A stretch of DNA of 64,000 nucleotides. Origin: Streptomyces sp. SW4. GTDB taxonomy: Bacteria > Actinomycetota > Actinomycetes > Streptomycetales > Streptomycetaceae. The stretch lies in NCBI GenBank assembly GCA_003248315.1, contig QKWM01000004.1, positions 2,046,001 through 2,110,000 on the forward strand, read 5' to 3'. The notes beneath the pieces are model-generated. The model made no database searches, was not told the DNA's origin, and saw only the letters and a program-made list of their open reading frames with translations. A program made the position numbers and the translations under genes. Below are positions 55,477-64,000 of the stretch, piece after piece. The stretch's first letter is position 1. Each line of letters starts with the position of its first letter.

Positions 55477-56775
55477 ATGAGCGAACCTCCCCGCTTCGAC
55501 CGCGGCCACACCGACGACCTGATGTCCTTCCTGGCGGCCAGCCCGACGCCGTACCACGCGGTGGCGAACGCCGCCGAGCGCCTGGAGAAGGCCGGTTTCC
55601 GGCAGGTCGCCGAGACGGACGCCTGGGACGCGACGAGCGGCGGCAAGTACGTCCTGCGGGGCGGCGCGATCGTGGCGTGGTACGTCCCGGAGGGCGCCGA
55701 GCCCCACACCCCCTTCCGGATCGTCGGCGCCCACACCGACTCCCCCAACCTGCGCGTCAAGCCCCGGCCCGACAGCGGCGCCCACGGCTGGCGCCAGGTC
55801 GCCGTGGAGATCTACGGCGGCCCGCTGCTGAACTCCTGGCTCGACCGCGACCTCGGCCTCGCCGGCCGGCTGAGCCTGCGCGACGGCTCCACCCGCCTGG
55901 TCGACGTCGACCGGCCGCTGCTCCGCGTCCCCCAGCTCGCCATCCACCTGGATCGCACGGTCTCCACGGAGGGCCTCAAGCTCGACAAGCAGCGCCACCT
56001 CCAGCCCGTCTGGGGCCTCGGCGACGACGTCCGCGACGGCGACCTCATCGCCTTCCTGGAGGAGACGACCGGCATCCCGGCGGGCGAGGTGACCGGCTGG
56101 GACCTGATGGTGCACTCCGTCGAACCGCCCGCCTACCTGGGCCGCGACAAGGACCTGGTGGCCGGCCCCCGCATGGACAACCTGCTCTCCGTGCACGCCG
56201 GCACGGCGGCGCTGGCCGCCCTGGCGACGGCCGACCGGACCCTGTCGTACATCCCCGTGCTGGCCGCCTTCGACCACGAGGAGAACGGCTCCCAGTCGGA
56301 CACGGGCGCCGACGGCCCCCTGCTCGGCACGGTCCTGGAACGCTCGGTGTTCGCCCGCGGAGGGTCCTACGAGGACCGGGCCCGCGCCTTCGCCGGCACC
56401 GTCTGCCTCTCGTCCGACACCGGCCACGCGGTCCACCCCAACTACGCCGAACGCCACGACCCCACGCACCACCCCCGCGTCAACGGCGGCCCCATCCTCA
56501 AGGTCAACGTCAACAACCGCTACGCCACCGACGGTTCGGGCCGCGCCGTGTGGGCCGCCGCCTGCGAGAAGGCGAACGTCCCCTTCCAGACCTTCGTCTC
56601 CAACAACTCCATGCCCTGCGGCACCACGATCGGCCCGATCACCGCCGCCCGGCACGGCATCCGCACCGTCGACATCGGCGTCGCCATCCTCTCGATGCAC
56701 AGCGCCCGCGAGTTGTGCGGCGCCGACGACCCGCACCTGCTCGCCAACGCGCTGGTGGCGTTCCTGGAGGGCTAG
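55477..56775 (+). CDS. M18 family aminopeptidase
   Basis: 432 residues, intact. Dinuclear metal peptidase with ligands in FRIVGAHTDSPNLRVKPRPD (His, Asp), AAFDHEENGSQSDTGADGPL (catalytic Glu, Glu) and TVDIGVAILSMHSARELCGA (His). Length is normal for M18. AAGGTG lies 6 nt before the ATG. It removes N-terminal, usually acidic, residues from peptides in the cytoplasm. Confidence 0.95.
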   Translation: MSEPPRFDRGHTDDLMSFLAASPTPYHAVANAAERLEKAGFRQVAETDAWDATSGGKYVLRGGAIVAWYVPEGAEPHTPFRIVGAHTDSPNLRVKPRPDSGAHGWRQVAVEIYGGPLLNSWLDRDLGLAGRLSLRDGSTRLVDVDRPLLRVPQLAIHLDRTVSTEGLKLDKQRHLQPVWGLGDDVRDGDLIAFLEETTGIPAGEVTGWDLMVHSVEPPAYLGRDKDLVAGPRMDNLLSVHAGTAALAALATADRTLSYIPVLAAFDHEENGSQSDTGADGPLLGTVLERSVFARGGSYEDRARAFAGTVCLSSDTGHAVHPNYAERHDPTHHPRVNGGPILKVNVNNRYATDGSGRAVWAAACEKANVPFQTFVSNNSMPCGTTIGPITAARHGIRTVDIGVAILSMHSARELCGADDPHLLANALVAFLEG

Positions 56776-56898
56776 GGTCCCCCAGCGGCACCGGAGGAAC
56801 GGCCCGCCGCGGCATGGGGGTTGACACCCGGGGTACCCGACCGGAACCGGATCGACCGGAAAGCCCGGACCGACCGGACCGACAGGGAGGCGACACTC

Positions 56899-57153
56899 AT
56901 GGGCCTCGGCGGGTGCATCATCCTCATCGCCGTGGGAGCCATCCTCACGTTCGCGACCGACTGGGACATGCGGGGCGTCAACCTCGACCTGGTCGGCGTC
57001 ATCCTCATGATCGTCGGCCTGATCGGCGTCGCGACCTTCAGCAGCATCGCCCGCCGCCGGCGGGTCATGGTGCCGCCGGCGACCCCGGTCGTCGAGGACC
57101 CGGCCACCCACCCCCACCGCCGCGACGGCTACAGCGACGGCTACGGCGTCTGA
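56899..57153 (+). CDS. DUF6458 family small membrane protein
   Basis: 84 residues. MGLGGCIILIAVGAILTFAT and VNLDLVGVILMIVGLIGVAT form two membrane helices, the pattern of actinomycete DUF6458 proteins, followed by a basic stretch and a polar tail. GGGAGG is 8 nt before the ATG. Function unknown. Confidence 0.88.
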   Translation: MGLGGCIILIAVGAILTFATDWDMRGVNLDLVGVILMIVGLIGVATFSSIARRRRVMVPPATPVVEDPATHPHRRDGYSDGYGV

Positions 57154-57181
57154 CCCCCGCGCCCCCGCGCGGGGGCCGGCG

Positions 57182-59007
57182 TCAGGCGTCCATCCCGGCC
57201 AGCACCAGGGGCAGCCGGTCCGCGGCGCCCTCGGTGACGCGGACCGGCACACCCCAGTCCTGCTGGTGCACATGGCACGCCGGGTACTCGTTGTCCGGAT
57301 CGTCGTCGCAGGACGCCGCCATCGCGGAGACGTGCAGCACACCCTCCGTCACGGCCGGGTTCAGCTCCAGCGCACGGGACAGCTCCGTCCCCGCACCCTC
57401 ACCGGCGACCAGCAGCTCGGGCGGCGTCGCGGAGACCAGCAGCCGCGTCGACGGGCCGTACCGCGTGTCCAGCTTCTGGCCCGCCGGCGCCTGGAAGACC
57501 ACGTCCAGCCGCAGCGTGCCCGGCGCCACCTCCGTCGCCGCGCGCTGCGTGCGGTGCGCGACGGCCTCCACCCGCACCGCCTCCTCCGGCAGCCGCAGCC
57601 GGGTCAGCCGGTGCCGGGCCGACTCCACCACCACGATGTCGTCGCCGACCAGAACGGCGTCGCTGGGCTCGCGCAGATCGGTGGCGAGCGTGGTCACCTC
57701 GCCCGCCGCCGGATCGTAACGGCGCAGGGCGTGGTTGTAGGTGTCGCTCACCGCCACCGAACCGTCCGGCAGCGCGGTCACCCCCAACGGGTGCTGGAGC
57801 AGGGCCTGTTCCGCGGCGCCGTCGCGGTGGCCGAAGTCGAACAGGCCGGTCCCGACGGCCGTGCGCACGGTGCCGTCGGGCTCCACCCAGCGCAGCGCGG
57901 ACGTCTCCGAGTCGGCGAGCCACAGCCGCTCGGGCGTCGCCGCGAGCCCCGAGGGCTGCGCGAACCACGCCCGGTCGCCGGGCCCGTCCACCAGCCCTCG
58001 TTGGTCGTCCCCGCCGTGACCGCGACCTCACCGGTGGCCGGGTCGTACGCCCACAGCTGGTGGACGCCGGCCATGGCGATCCACACCCTGCCCTGCCACC
58101 ACGCGACGTCCCAGGGCGAGGAGAGGCTGACCTCGCGGGCGGGCCCGGAGGTGGGCTCCCCTGCATCCACTGGCGGCCGGTGCCGGCCAGGGTGGTCACC
58201 TCGCCGGTGGCCGGGTCGAGGCGCCGCAGCGCGTGGTTGACGGTGTCGGCGACGACCACCGAGCCGTCCTCGAGCAGGGCGAGCCCCTGCGGCTCGCTGA
58301 AGGAGGCCGTGCCGGACGGGCCGTCCGCGAAGCCCCGGGCGCCGGACCCGATGCGGCGCACGACGCTCTCCCCGTCCTCCGCCAGCTCCACCAGCTGGTG
58401 CCGGTGGTGTCGCTGACCAGGAACGTCCCGGAGGGCAGCAGAAGCGCCTTGCCGGGGAAGCGGAGCGTGGTCGGCTCCGGCTCGGGCGCCACGTACGGGC
58501 CGTCCCGCGGCGCAGGGTGCCCTTCGCCGCGTGCTCGGCCTCCAGCTCCTCGACCAGCCGCTCGATCGCGTGCGCGTGCCCCTCCCCGGCGTGCTGCGCG
58601 ACGACGTATCCCTCGGGGTCGACGACCACCAGCGTCGGCCAGGCCCGCACCGCGTACTGCTTCCAGGTGGCCAGCTCCGGGTCGTCCAGCACGGGGTGCT
58701 CCACCCCGTACCGCTCGACGGCGTCGACGACCGCCTGGTGCTCGGCCTCGTGGACGAACTTCGGCGAGTGCACCCCGACGATCACGACGGTGTCCCGGTG
58801 CTTCTCCTCCAGCTCGCGCAGCTCGTCCAGGACGTGCAGGCAGTTGATGCAGCAGAAGGTCCAGAAATCCAGAATGACGATGCGTCCCCGCAGGTCGGCG
58901 AGGGTGTACTGCTTGCCGCCCGTGTTCAGCCAGCCGCCCTTGCCGACCAGCTCGGGGGCACGGACACGGACGCGCCGCGGGGTCGGCGCCGGGGAGGAAT
59001 CGCTCAT
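57182..59007 (-). CDS. Thioredoxin-like/NHL repeat protein (frameshifted)
   Basis: About 609 residues. The TlpA-type thioredoxin domain (about 20-165) has RIVILDFWTFCCINCLHVLD with the C-x-x-C active site. A beta-propeller of NHL repeats follows (GFADGPSGTASFSEPQGLAL; DTYNHALRRYDPAAGEVTTL). A C-terminal thioredoxin-associated beta domain closes the protein. Four bases are lost, near 58503, 58400, 58163 and 57990. There is no signal peptide, so it is probably cytoplasmic; partner unknown. Confidence 0.9.
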
Positions 59008-59289
59008 GGATCAAGAGTGCCACCCGCCACCGACATCCGGACGGGCGGCCGTCCGGATCACCGGACGAGCGGCCGGCTCGGGACCACGCCGCTCGCGTGG
59101 CTGACCGCCGAGCGCGTGACCCTCGCGCGGCGGCCGATCGAGCGCGGGAGGAGCGGCCGGACGTGGTGGCGGCCCGGTGCGGGCCGGGCACGGCCGCGCA
59201 CCCGCGGGCCCGGCTGCGGCGGGAGACGGGCTCCGCCCGTCGGCCTACCGGCGGCGTTTCGGGCCGGGCGCGGGGGAAGCGATCACCGC

Positions 59290-59787
59290 ATGAGATTCCT
59301 CGTGTACGACCGGCTCCTGGGCTTCGGCGACGACTACTGGATCGAGGACGACCAGGGGAACAAGGCGTTCCTCGTGGACGGCAAGGCGATGCGGCTGCGG
59401 GACACCTGGGAGCTGAAGGACGCCCGGGGCCGGGTGCTGATCGACATCCACCAGAAGATGTTCGCGCTGCGGGACACCATGGTGATCCAGCGCGGCGGCG
59501 AACCGCTCGCCACCATCCGGCGCAAGCGGCTGTCGCTGCTGCGCAACCACTACCGGGTGTCCCTCGCCGACGGCAACGAGCTGGACGTCAGCGGCAAGAT
59601 CCTCGACCGCGAGTTCGCCATCGAGTACGACGGTGAGCTGCTGGCCGTGGTGTCCCGGCGCTGGCTGACGCTGCGGGACACCTACGGCGTCGACGTCGTC
59701 CGGGACGATGCGGACCCGACGCTGCTGATCGCGCTCACGGTGTGCGTGATCCACCTCGCGGAGAAGGAGCGGCAGGACGACGACTGA
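59290..59787 (+). CDS. LURP-one-related (scramblase-like fold) protein
   Basis: 165 residues. Strands such as FGDDYWIEDDQGNKAFLVDG, WELKDARGRVLIDIHQKMFA and NELDVSGKILDREFAIEYDG give the LURP-one/tubby-like barrel. Intact. GGGGGAA lies about 12 nt upstream. Bacterial members are uncharacterised. GC-rich repeats follow directly after the stop. Confidence 0.87.
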   Translation: MRFLVYDRLLGFGDDYWIEDDQGNKAFLVDGKAMRLRDTWELKDARGRVLIDIHQKMFALRDTMVIQRGGEPLATIRRKRLSLLRNHYRVSLADGNELDVSGKILDREFAIEYDGELLAVVSRRWLTLRDTYGVDVVRDDADPTLLIALTVCVIHLAEKERQDDD

Positions 59788-59799
59788 GGCTCCCCCGTC

Positions 59800-59895
59800 G
59801 CGGGTTCGCCGTCCCGGGTCTGCCGTCCCGGGGTTCGCAGTCCCTGGGGTCCGCCGTCCCGGGGCCCGCCGTCCCCGGGGGGGCCGCCGTCCCGG
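59800..59895. repeat. Imperfect tandem repeats after the LURP-one gene
   Basis: Five or more units built on CCGTCCCGGG with GGTTCGC/GGTCCGC spacers, period about 17-19 bp, beginning about 15 nt after the stop codon. Confidence 0.8.
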
Positions 59896-59966
59896 ACGGC
59901 GGTCGTCCGGGTCCGTTCACCGTCACCCCGCCCTCGCGTCGCCGCTGCCCGGGGCCGCCGCCGGGG

Positions 59967-60780
59967 TCACCGCCGCGGCGGTTCCAGGCCCAGTACGCGG
60001 TCCTTCAGGGCCGGGAACTGCTCCCGGGTCGCGGCCACCTTCTCCGGGTCGAACTCCACCGTGAGGACCTCCTCGCCGGGTCCCGCCTCGGCCAGGACCT
60101 CGCCCCACGGATCGACCACGATCGAGTGACCCGCCTGGGGAACACCGGCGTGCGTCCCGGCCGTTCCGCACGCGAGGACGAACGCCTGGTTCTCCACCGC
60201 CCGCGCCCGGGCCAGCAGCGTCCAGTGGGACCGGCGGCGCTCCGGCCAGCCCGCCGGCACGACGAGGGTCTCGGCACCGGCGGCGACGAGACCGCGGAAG
60301 AGTTCGGGGAAACGGAGGTCGTAGCAGGTCGCCACGCCGAGCGTCGTCCCGGCAGGCGTACGGTCACCAGTTCCCGCCCCGCGCCCATCAGCACGGCCTC
60401 GCCCTTGTCGAAGCCGAAGCGGTGGATCTTGCGGTAGACGGCGGCCGGCTCACCGGAGGGGAGATGACGAGAGAGGTGTTGTAGAGGGCGCCCTCGCCCG
60501 CGGAGCCGTCCTCGGCCGGCGCCCGCTCGGGGATCGACCCGGCGTGCAGCCACACGCCCGCGTCGCTCGCCGCCTTGGCCATCGCCTCGTACGTCGGCCC
60601 GTGCAGCGGCTCGGCCTCCGTGGCGAACCGCTCGTAGGCGAAGGCCCCGGTGGTCCACAGCTCCGGCAGCACGACGAGGTCGGCTCCCGCCTGCTCCCTG
60701 ACGAGCCCGGCCACGCGGTCACGGCGTGAGGCGACCGATTCGTCCTCGTTCACGGCGATCTGGATCAGAGAAGCGCGCAC
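59967..60780 (-). CDS. Carbon-nitrogen hydrolase (nitrilase/omega-amidase family; frameshifted)
   Basis: About 271 residues. The Glu-Lys-Cys triad is visible: VVLPELWTTGAF (Glu40), VYRKIHRFGFDKGE and VATCYDLRFPELFRGL. The remaining VPAGWPERRRSHWTLLARAR and GHSIVVDPWGEVLAE are typical of the family. Bases are missing at 60458-60461 and 60348-60350. It likely deaminates a small amide (for example a glutamine-derived omega-amide); substrate unproven. Divergent from the maleylpyruvate isomerase-family gene. Confidence 0.92.
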
Positions 60781-60987
60781 ACTACCACCGTCCTGGCTTT
60801 CGAGCCGTCGACATGGCCGTCCCCACGGGCCGGCACCCGGGCCCTACGATCGTCACACGAAAGCACTGCCAGGGTGCCGCGGGGCAGCGTAACTTAACGT
60901 CTCAAGACGCCCGCCGACTGCAGCCACCTCCCACTGGCACCGCCGCCACAACCTGCCCGTGTACCGACCGCCGAGGGGTCCCGTTCC

Positions 60988-61812
60988 GTGAGTCTGCATC
61001 CCACCCTCCAGCCCTACGCCGACGCCTGGACTCACTCCATCGAGGCGATATCCGAGCTGGTCCAGCCGCTTGCGGACGCGGAGTGGAACCGCCGGACACC
61101 GTGCCCGGGCTGGTCGGTGCGCGACGTGGTCTCCCACGTCATCGGCCTGGACTGCGAGATGCTCGGCGACCCGCGCCCCATCCACACCCTCCCGCGCGAC
61201 CTCTTCCACGTCACCAACGACCACCAGCGGTACATGGAGATGCAGGTCGACGTCCGCCGCCACCACACGGCGCCCGAGATGACGTCCGAGCTGGAGTACA
61301 CGATCATCCGCCGCAACCGCCAGCTGCGGAACGAGTCGCGGGACCCCGGGACGAAGGTGCGCGGCCCGCTCGGCGTCGAGCTGACGCTGGAGGAGTCGAT
61401 GCGCCGGCACGCCTTCGACGTGTGGGCGCACGAGCAGGACCTGCGCACCGCGCTCGGCCGCCCCGGCAACCTCGACTCCCCCGGCGCGCAGGTCGCCCGT
61501 GACGTCCTGCTCGCCGAACTCCCGCGTGTCGTCGCCGAGGAGGCGAGCGCCCCCCGCAGCTCGGCCGTCGTCGTCGACGTGCACGGCCCGGTCGAGTTCC
61601 TGCGCACCGTCCGCGTCGACATCCAGGGCCGCGGCACCCTCGAGACGGCGCCCGCCCTCGGCCCCGCCGCGACCCTCACCCTCGACTGGGAGACCTACGT
61701 CCGCCTGGCCTGCGGCCGGGTGACCCCGGAGGCGGTCGCCGACCGTGTGAAGACGGAGGGCGACCAGGACCTGGCGGCGGCGATCCTGCGCCACTTCGCC
61801 GTCACCAGGTGA
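60988..61812 (+). CDS. Maleylpyruvate isomerase family mycothiol-dependent enzyme
   Basis: 274 residues, intact, from a GTG with GAGGGG about 10 nt upstream. The DinB-like N-terminal four-helix domain has the metal ligands in TPCPGWSVRDVVSHVIGLD and RRHAFDVWAHEQDLRTALGR, followed by the SCP2-like C-terminal domain (TLTLDWETYVRLACGRVTP). Family members use mycothiol in isomerisation or detoxification. Substrate unknown. Confidence 0.9.
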   Translation: MSLHPTLQPYADAWTHSIEAISELVQPLADAEWNRRTPCPGWSVRDVVSHVIGLDCEMLGDPRPIHTLPRDLFHVTNDHQRYMEMQVDVRRHHTAPEMTSELEYTIIRRNRQLRNESRDPGTKVRGPLGVELTLEESMRRHAFDVWAHEQDLRTALGRPGNLDSPGAQVARDVLLAELPRVVAEEASAPRSSAVVVDVHGPVEFLRTVRVDIQGRGTLETAPALGPAATLTLDWETYVRLACGRVTPEAVADRVKTEGDQDLAAAILRHFAVTR

Positions 61813-61845
61813 CGGCCGTCGGGTGACGCCGGCGGGGCCGGGCGC

Positions 61846-63141
61846 CTAGACGGGGACGTGCACCGTCTCCACGCGGCTCGCGACCAGCCGCTCGCGCTCC
61901 CTGCGCGCCGCCCGTGCCCGCAGGCGGAGGATCTGCGAGACCCCGAGCGCCTGGAGCACGAACACGGACGAGAAGGCGACGGTGTAGTCGTCGCCGGTGG
62001 CGTCCAGCAGCACCCCGACCGCGAACAGCGTGGTCATGGACGCGAGGAAGCCGCCCATGTTGGTGATCCCGGACGCCGTGCCCTGCCGCTCGGGCGGGTT
62101 GGCCGGCCGGGCGAAGTCGAAGCCGATCATCGACGCGGGGCCGCAGGCGCCCAGCACCACGCAGAGCACGATCAGCAGCCACATCGGCGCCCGGTCGGCG
62201 GGGTAGGCGAGGGTCGCGGCCCACAGGGCGGCCGTCGTCCCGACGGTGCCCAGCGCCAGCGGCAGCCGCGCCCCGTGGTGCCGGGCGACGATCTGCCCGT
62301 AGACGAGGCCGATCGCCATGTTGGAGAGCACGACCAGGGTGAGCAGTTCCCCGGCGACGGCCCGGGACAGCCCCTGCGCCTCCACCAGGAACGGCAGCCC
62401 CCACAGCAGCAGGAACACCATCGCCGGGAACTGCGTGGTGAAGTGCACCCACAGCCCGAGCCGGGTGCCCGGCTCCCGCCAGGACGCGGCGATCTGCCGC
62501 CGCACGTACGCGGCCCCCTGGTGGGGCACCGGCTCCGGTTCGTGGCCCTCGGGTGGTCCTTGAGGAAGAGCAGCAGCAGGACCAGGACCACCACGCCCGC
62601 CAGCGAGCTGCCCGCGAACGCGGCCGTCCAGCCGACGCCGTGCAGCAGCCGGGCCAGGACGAGGGTGGAGACCAGGTTGCCCGCCATGCCGACGAGCCCG
62701 GCGAGCTGGGCGACCAGCGGGCCGCGCCGGGCCGGGAACCAGCGGGTGCCGAGCCGCAGCACGCTGATGAACGTCATCGCGTCACCGCAGCCGAGCAGCG
62801 CCCGCGACGCCAGCGCCATGCCGTAGGAGGGGAGAGCGCGAAGCCGAGCTGCCCCACCGTGAACAGCACCACGCCGATGGTCAGCACCTTCTTGGTGCCG
62901 AGCCGGTCGACCAGCAGGCCGACGGGTATCTGCATCCCGGCGTAGACCAGCAGCTGGAGGATGGAGAAGGTGGACAGCGCCGAGGCGCCCACGTGGAACC
63001 GGTCGACGGCGTCGAGGCCGGCCACGCCCAGCGACGTGCGGAAGATGACGGCGACGAAGTAGACGGCGACGCCGATGCTCCAGACGGCTATCGCGCGCCG
63101 GCCGCCCGGGGGTCGCCCGGCAGGGTTCCCGAGCCGCTCAT
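61846..63141 (-). CDS. MFS transporter (frameshifted)
   Basis: About 432 residues and 12 membrane helices. WSIGVAVYFVAVIFRTSLGV and QIPVGLLVDRLGTKKVLTIG give helices 1-3 with the MFS loop motif; SRALLGCGDAMTFISVLRLG and ASMIGFDFARPANPPERQGT belong to the later half. Bases are lost near 63108-63112, 62828-62831 and 62551-62553. The ATG overlaps the GntR stop (ATGA), so regulator and transporter are made from one coupled message. Substrate unknown. Confidence 0.9.
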
Positions 63142-63785
63142 CGGATCTCCCCCCGCGCCAGGTGGGAGAACCAGCCGACGTGGCGGTGGACGAGGCCCAC
63201 GGCCCGCTCCGCGTCCGAGGCGCGCAGGGCCTCCAGGATCTCGGCGTGCTCCGCGAGGGTCTTGGCGATCCGGTCGGGGTGGGAGTGCATCACGGCGACG
63301 CCCATGCGCAACTGGCGATCGCGGAGCTGGTCGTAGAGGCGGGAGAGGATCTCGTTGCCGCCGCTGCGCACGATCTCGGCGTGGAAGCACCGGTCGGTGA
63401 CGGCGGCCCGGCCAGGTCGCCCGCGGCGGCCTGCTGCCGCTGCCGGGCGAGCAGTTCCTCCAGCCGCTCGATCAGTCCCGGCGGCGCCGGTACGGCCTTC
63501 CTGGCGGCGTGTTCCTCGACCAGCAGCCGCGTCTCGACCACGTCGGCGATCTCCTGCGCGGAGACCGGGAGCACCAGGGCGCCCTTCTTGGGTAGAGCCG
63601 GATCAGGCCCTCGACCTCCAGCCGGAGCAGCGCCTCGCGCACCGGGGTGCGCGACACCCCGACGGCCTCGGCCAGTTCCCCCTCGGTGAGCAGGGTCCCG
63701 CCCTCGTAACGGCGTTCCAGGACGGCCTGTTTGACGTGGGTGTAGACGCGGTCGGCGGCGGGGGCTGCTTCAGGGCCGTGGTCAT
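63138..63785 (-). CDS. GntR family regulator, FCD type (frameshifted)
   Basis: About 216 residues. N-terminal winged helix (DRVYTHVKQAVLERRYEGGT; LAEAVGVSRTPVREALLRLE), then an all-helical FCD ligand domain (EIADVVETRLLVEEHAARKA; CFHAEIVRSGGNEIL; HAEILEALRASDAERAVGLV). Three bases are lost, near 63761, 63589-63591 and 63408. It likely senses the MFS substrate. No Shine-Dalgarno; TATCCT sits 6 nt before the ATG, suggesting a leaderless transcript. Confidence 0.88.
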
Positions 63786-63791
63786 GCGGAC

Positions 63792-63797
63792 AGGATA
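63792..63797 (-). promoter_or_regulatory. -10 element of leaderless gntR transcript
   Basis: TATCCT on the minus strand exactly 6 nt before the gntR ATG. The rest of 63798-64000 shows no gene I can support. Confidence 0.45.
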
Positions 63798-64000
63798 GAT
63801 ACAACAGGTACGCAAACGGAGCGGCGTCCAGCATGCGGACAGACGCCCGCTGCGGCAGGCACAACCATCGACCCCCTTCACGAGTCTCAGATGTGCGCCC
63901 CCTGTACCCAGACCACACCGACCTCGACACGGGCACAGAGAAGGGGCCTTCACGACCATCGGGGTATCTCACGTGAACATCCACATTCCGGGCGTCCGTC

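Noticed and set aside
63966..63979. TCACGTGA with partial parS similarity
   Set aside because: Only about 10 of 14 positions match the parS consensus and the outer symmetry is lost.
63973..64000. GTG start reading VNIHIPGVR at the right edge
   Set aside because: Too short to judge and no ribosome binding site; it may be a gene start that continues outside the window.

Overview
The window is chromosomal DNA from a Streptomyces or a close relative. GC content is very high, third codon positions are almost always G or C, GTG starts are frequent, and the gene set is typically actinomycete: TatA, SpoIIE-type PP2C phosphatases, a GAF-ANTAR protein, DUF6458- and DUF6479-like small proteins, a mycothiol-dependent isomerase family protein and a two-domain long FadE. 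A perfect parS site (48449-48462) beside aspS and metG suggests the conserved core near the replication origin. I see no rRNA, tRNA, IS element, prophage or CRISPR array.

Quality warning. About thirty genes, including the presumably essential metG and aspS, change frame part way. Every change I traced is one missing base, nearly always in a run of 2-5 G or C, and putting the base back restores family-typical protein. I count about 59 such events. They read as sequencing or assembly deletions, not decay. Genes are therefore given at full extent, and stated protein lengths assume the bases are restored.

Layout. 1-2.9 kb: acyl-CoA dehydrogenase and acyl-CoA ligase divergent from a TetR regulator. 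3-8.8 kb: acetyltransferase, Asp23/Gls24 protein, methyltransferase, two CNNM/CBS membrane proteins, tatA. 8.8-17.4 kb: penicillin-binding protein, secreted esterase, LysR regulator coupled to a class A beta-lactamase-like enzyme, beta-helix protein, small proteins. 17.5-21.7 kb: GH13 glucosidase, nucleoside hydrolase, and an editing-less threonyl-tRNA synthetase behind a leader peptide with three consecutive Thr codons and a 12-bp terminator hairpin. 21.7-25.4 kb: four-gene ABC transporter operon. 25.6-29.4 kb: lipoprotein, GAF-ANTAR protein, HTH-TPR regulator facing a small secreted-peptide gene across a GTTAAAC operator. 29.5-36.8 kb: co-directional accessory block with a membrane PP2C phosphatase, a caspase-like protein lacking its catalytic residues, an EACC1-like adaptor, a transmembrane caspase/solute-binding/vWA fusion and a solute-binding lipoprotein; the last three overlap by 4 nt. 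36.9-44.3 kb: small membrane protein, SH3-like secreted protein, membrane protein, endonuclease/phosphatase, PhoX behind a PHO box, vWA protein. 44.4-57.2 kb: metG, PH-domain protein, aspS, parS, SpoIIE phosphatase, AI-2E family protein, pirin, SseB, FadE, M18 aminopeptidase. 57.2-64 kb: thioredoxin/NHL protein, LURP-one protein, nitrilase-family amidase, mycothiol-dependent isomerase, MFS transporter coupled to a GntR regulator.

The most interesting systems are the translationally coupled EACC1/transmembrane caspase/lipoprotein module (29.5-34.1 kb), the threonine attenuator (21.5-21.7 kb), and the HTH-TPR/secreted-peptide pair (27.7-29.4 kb). GC-rich tandem repeats at gene ends, several containing the stop codon itself, recur across the window.
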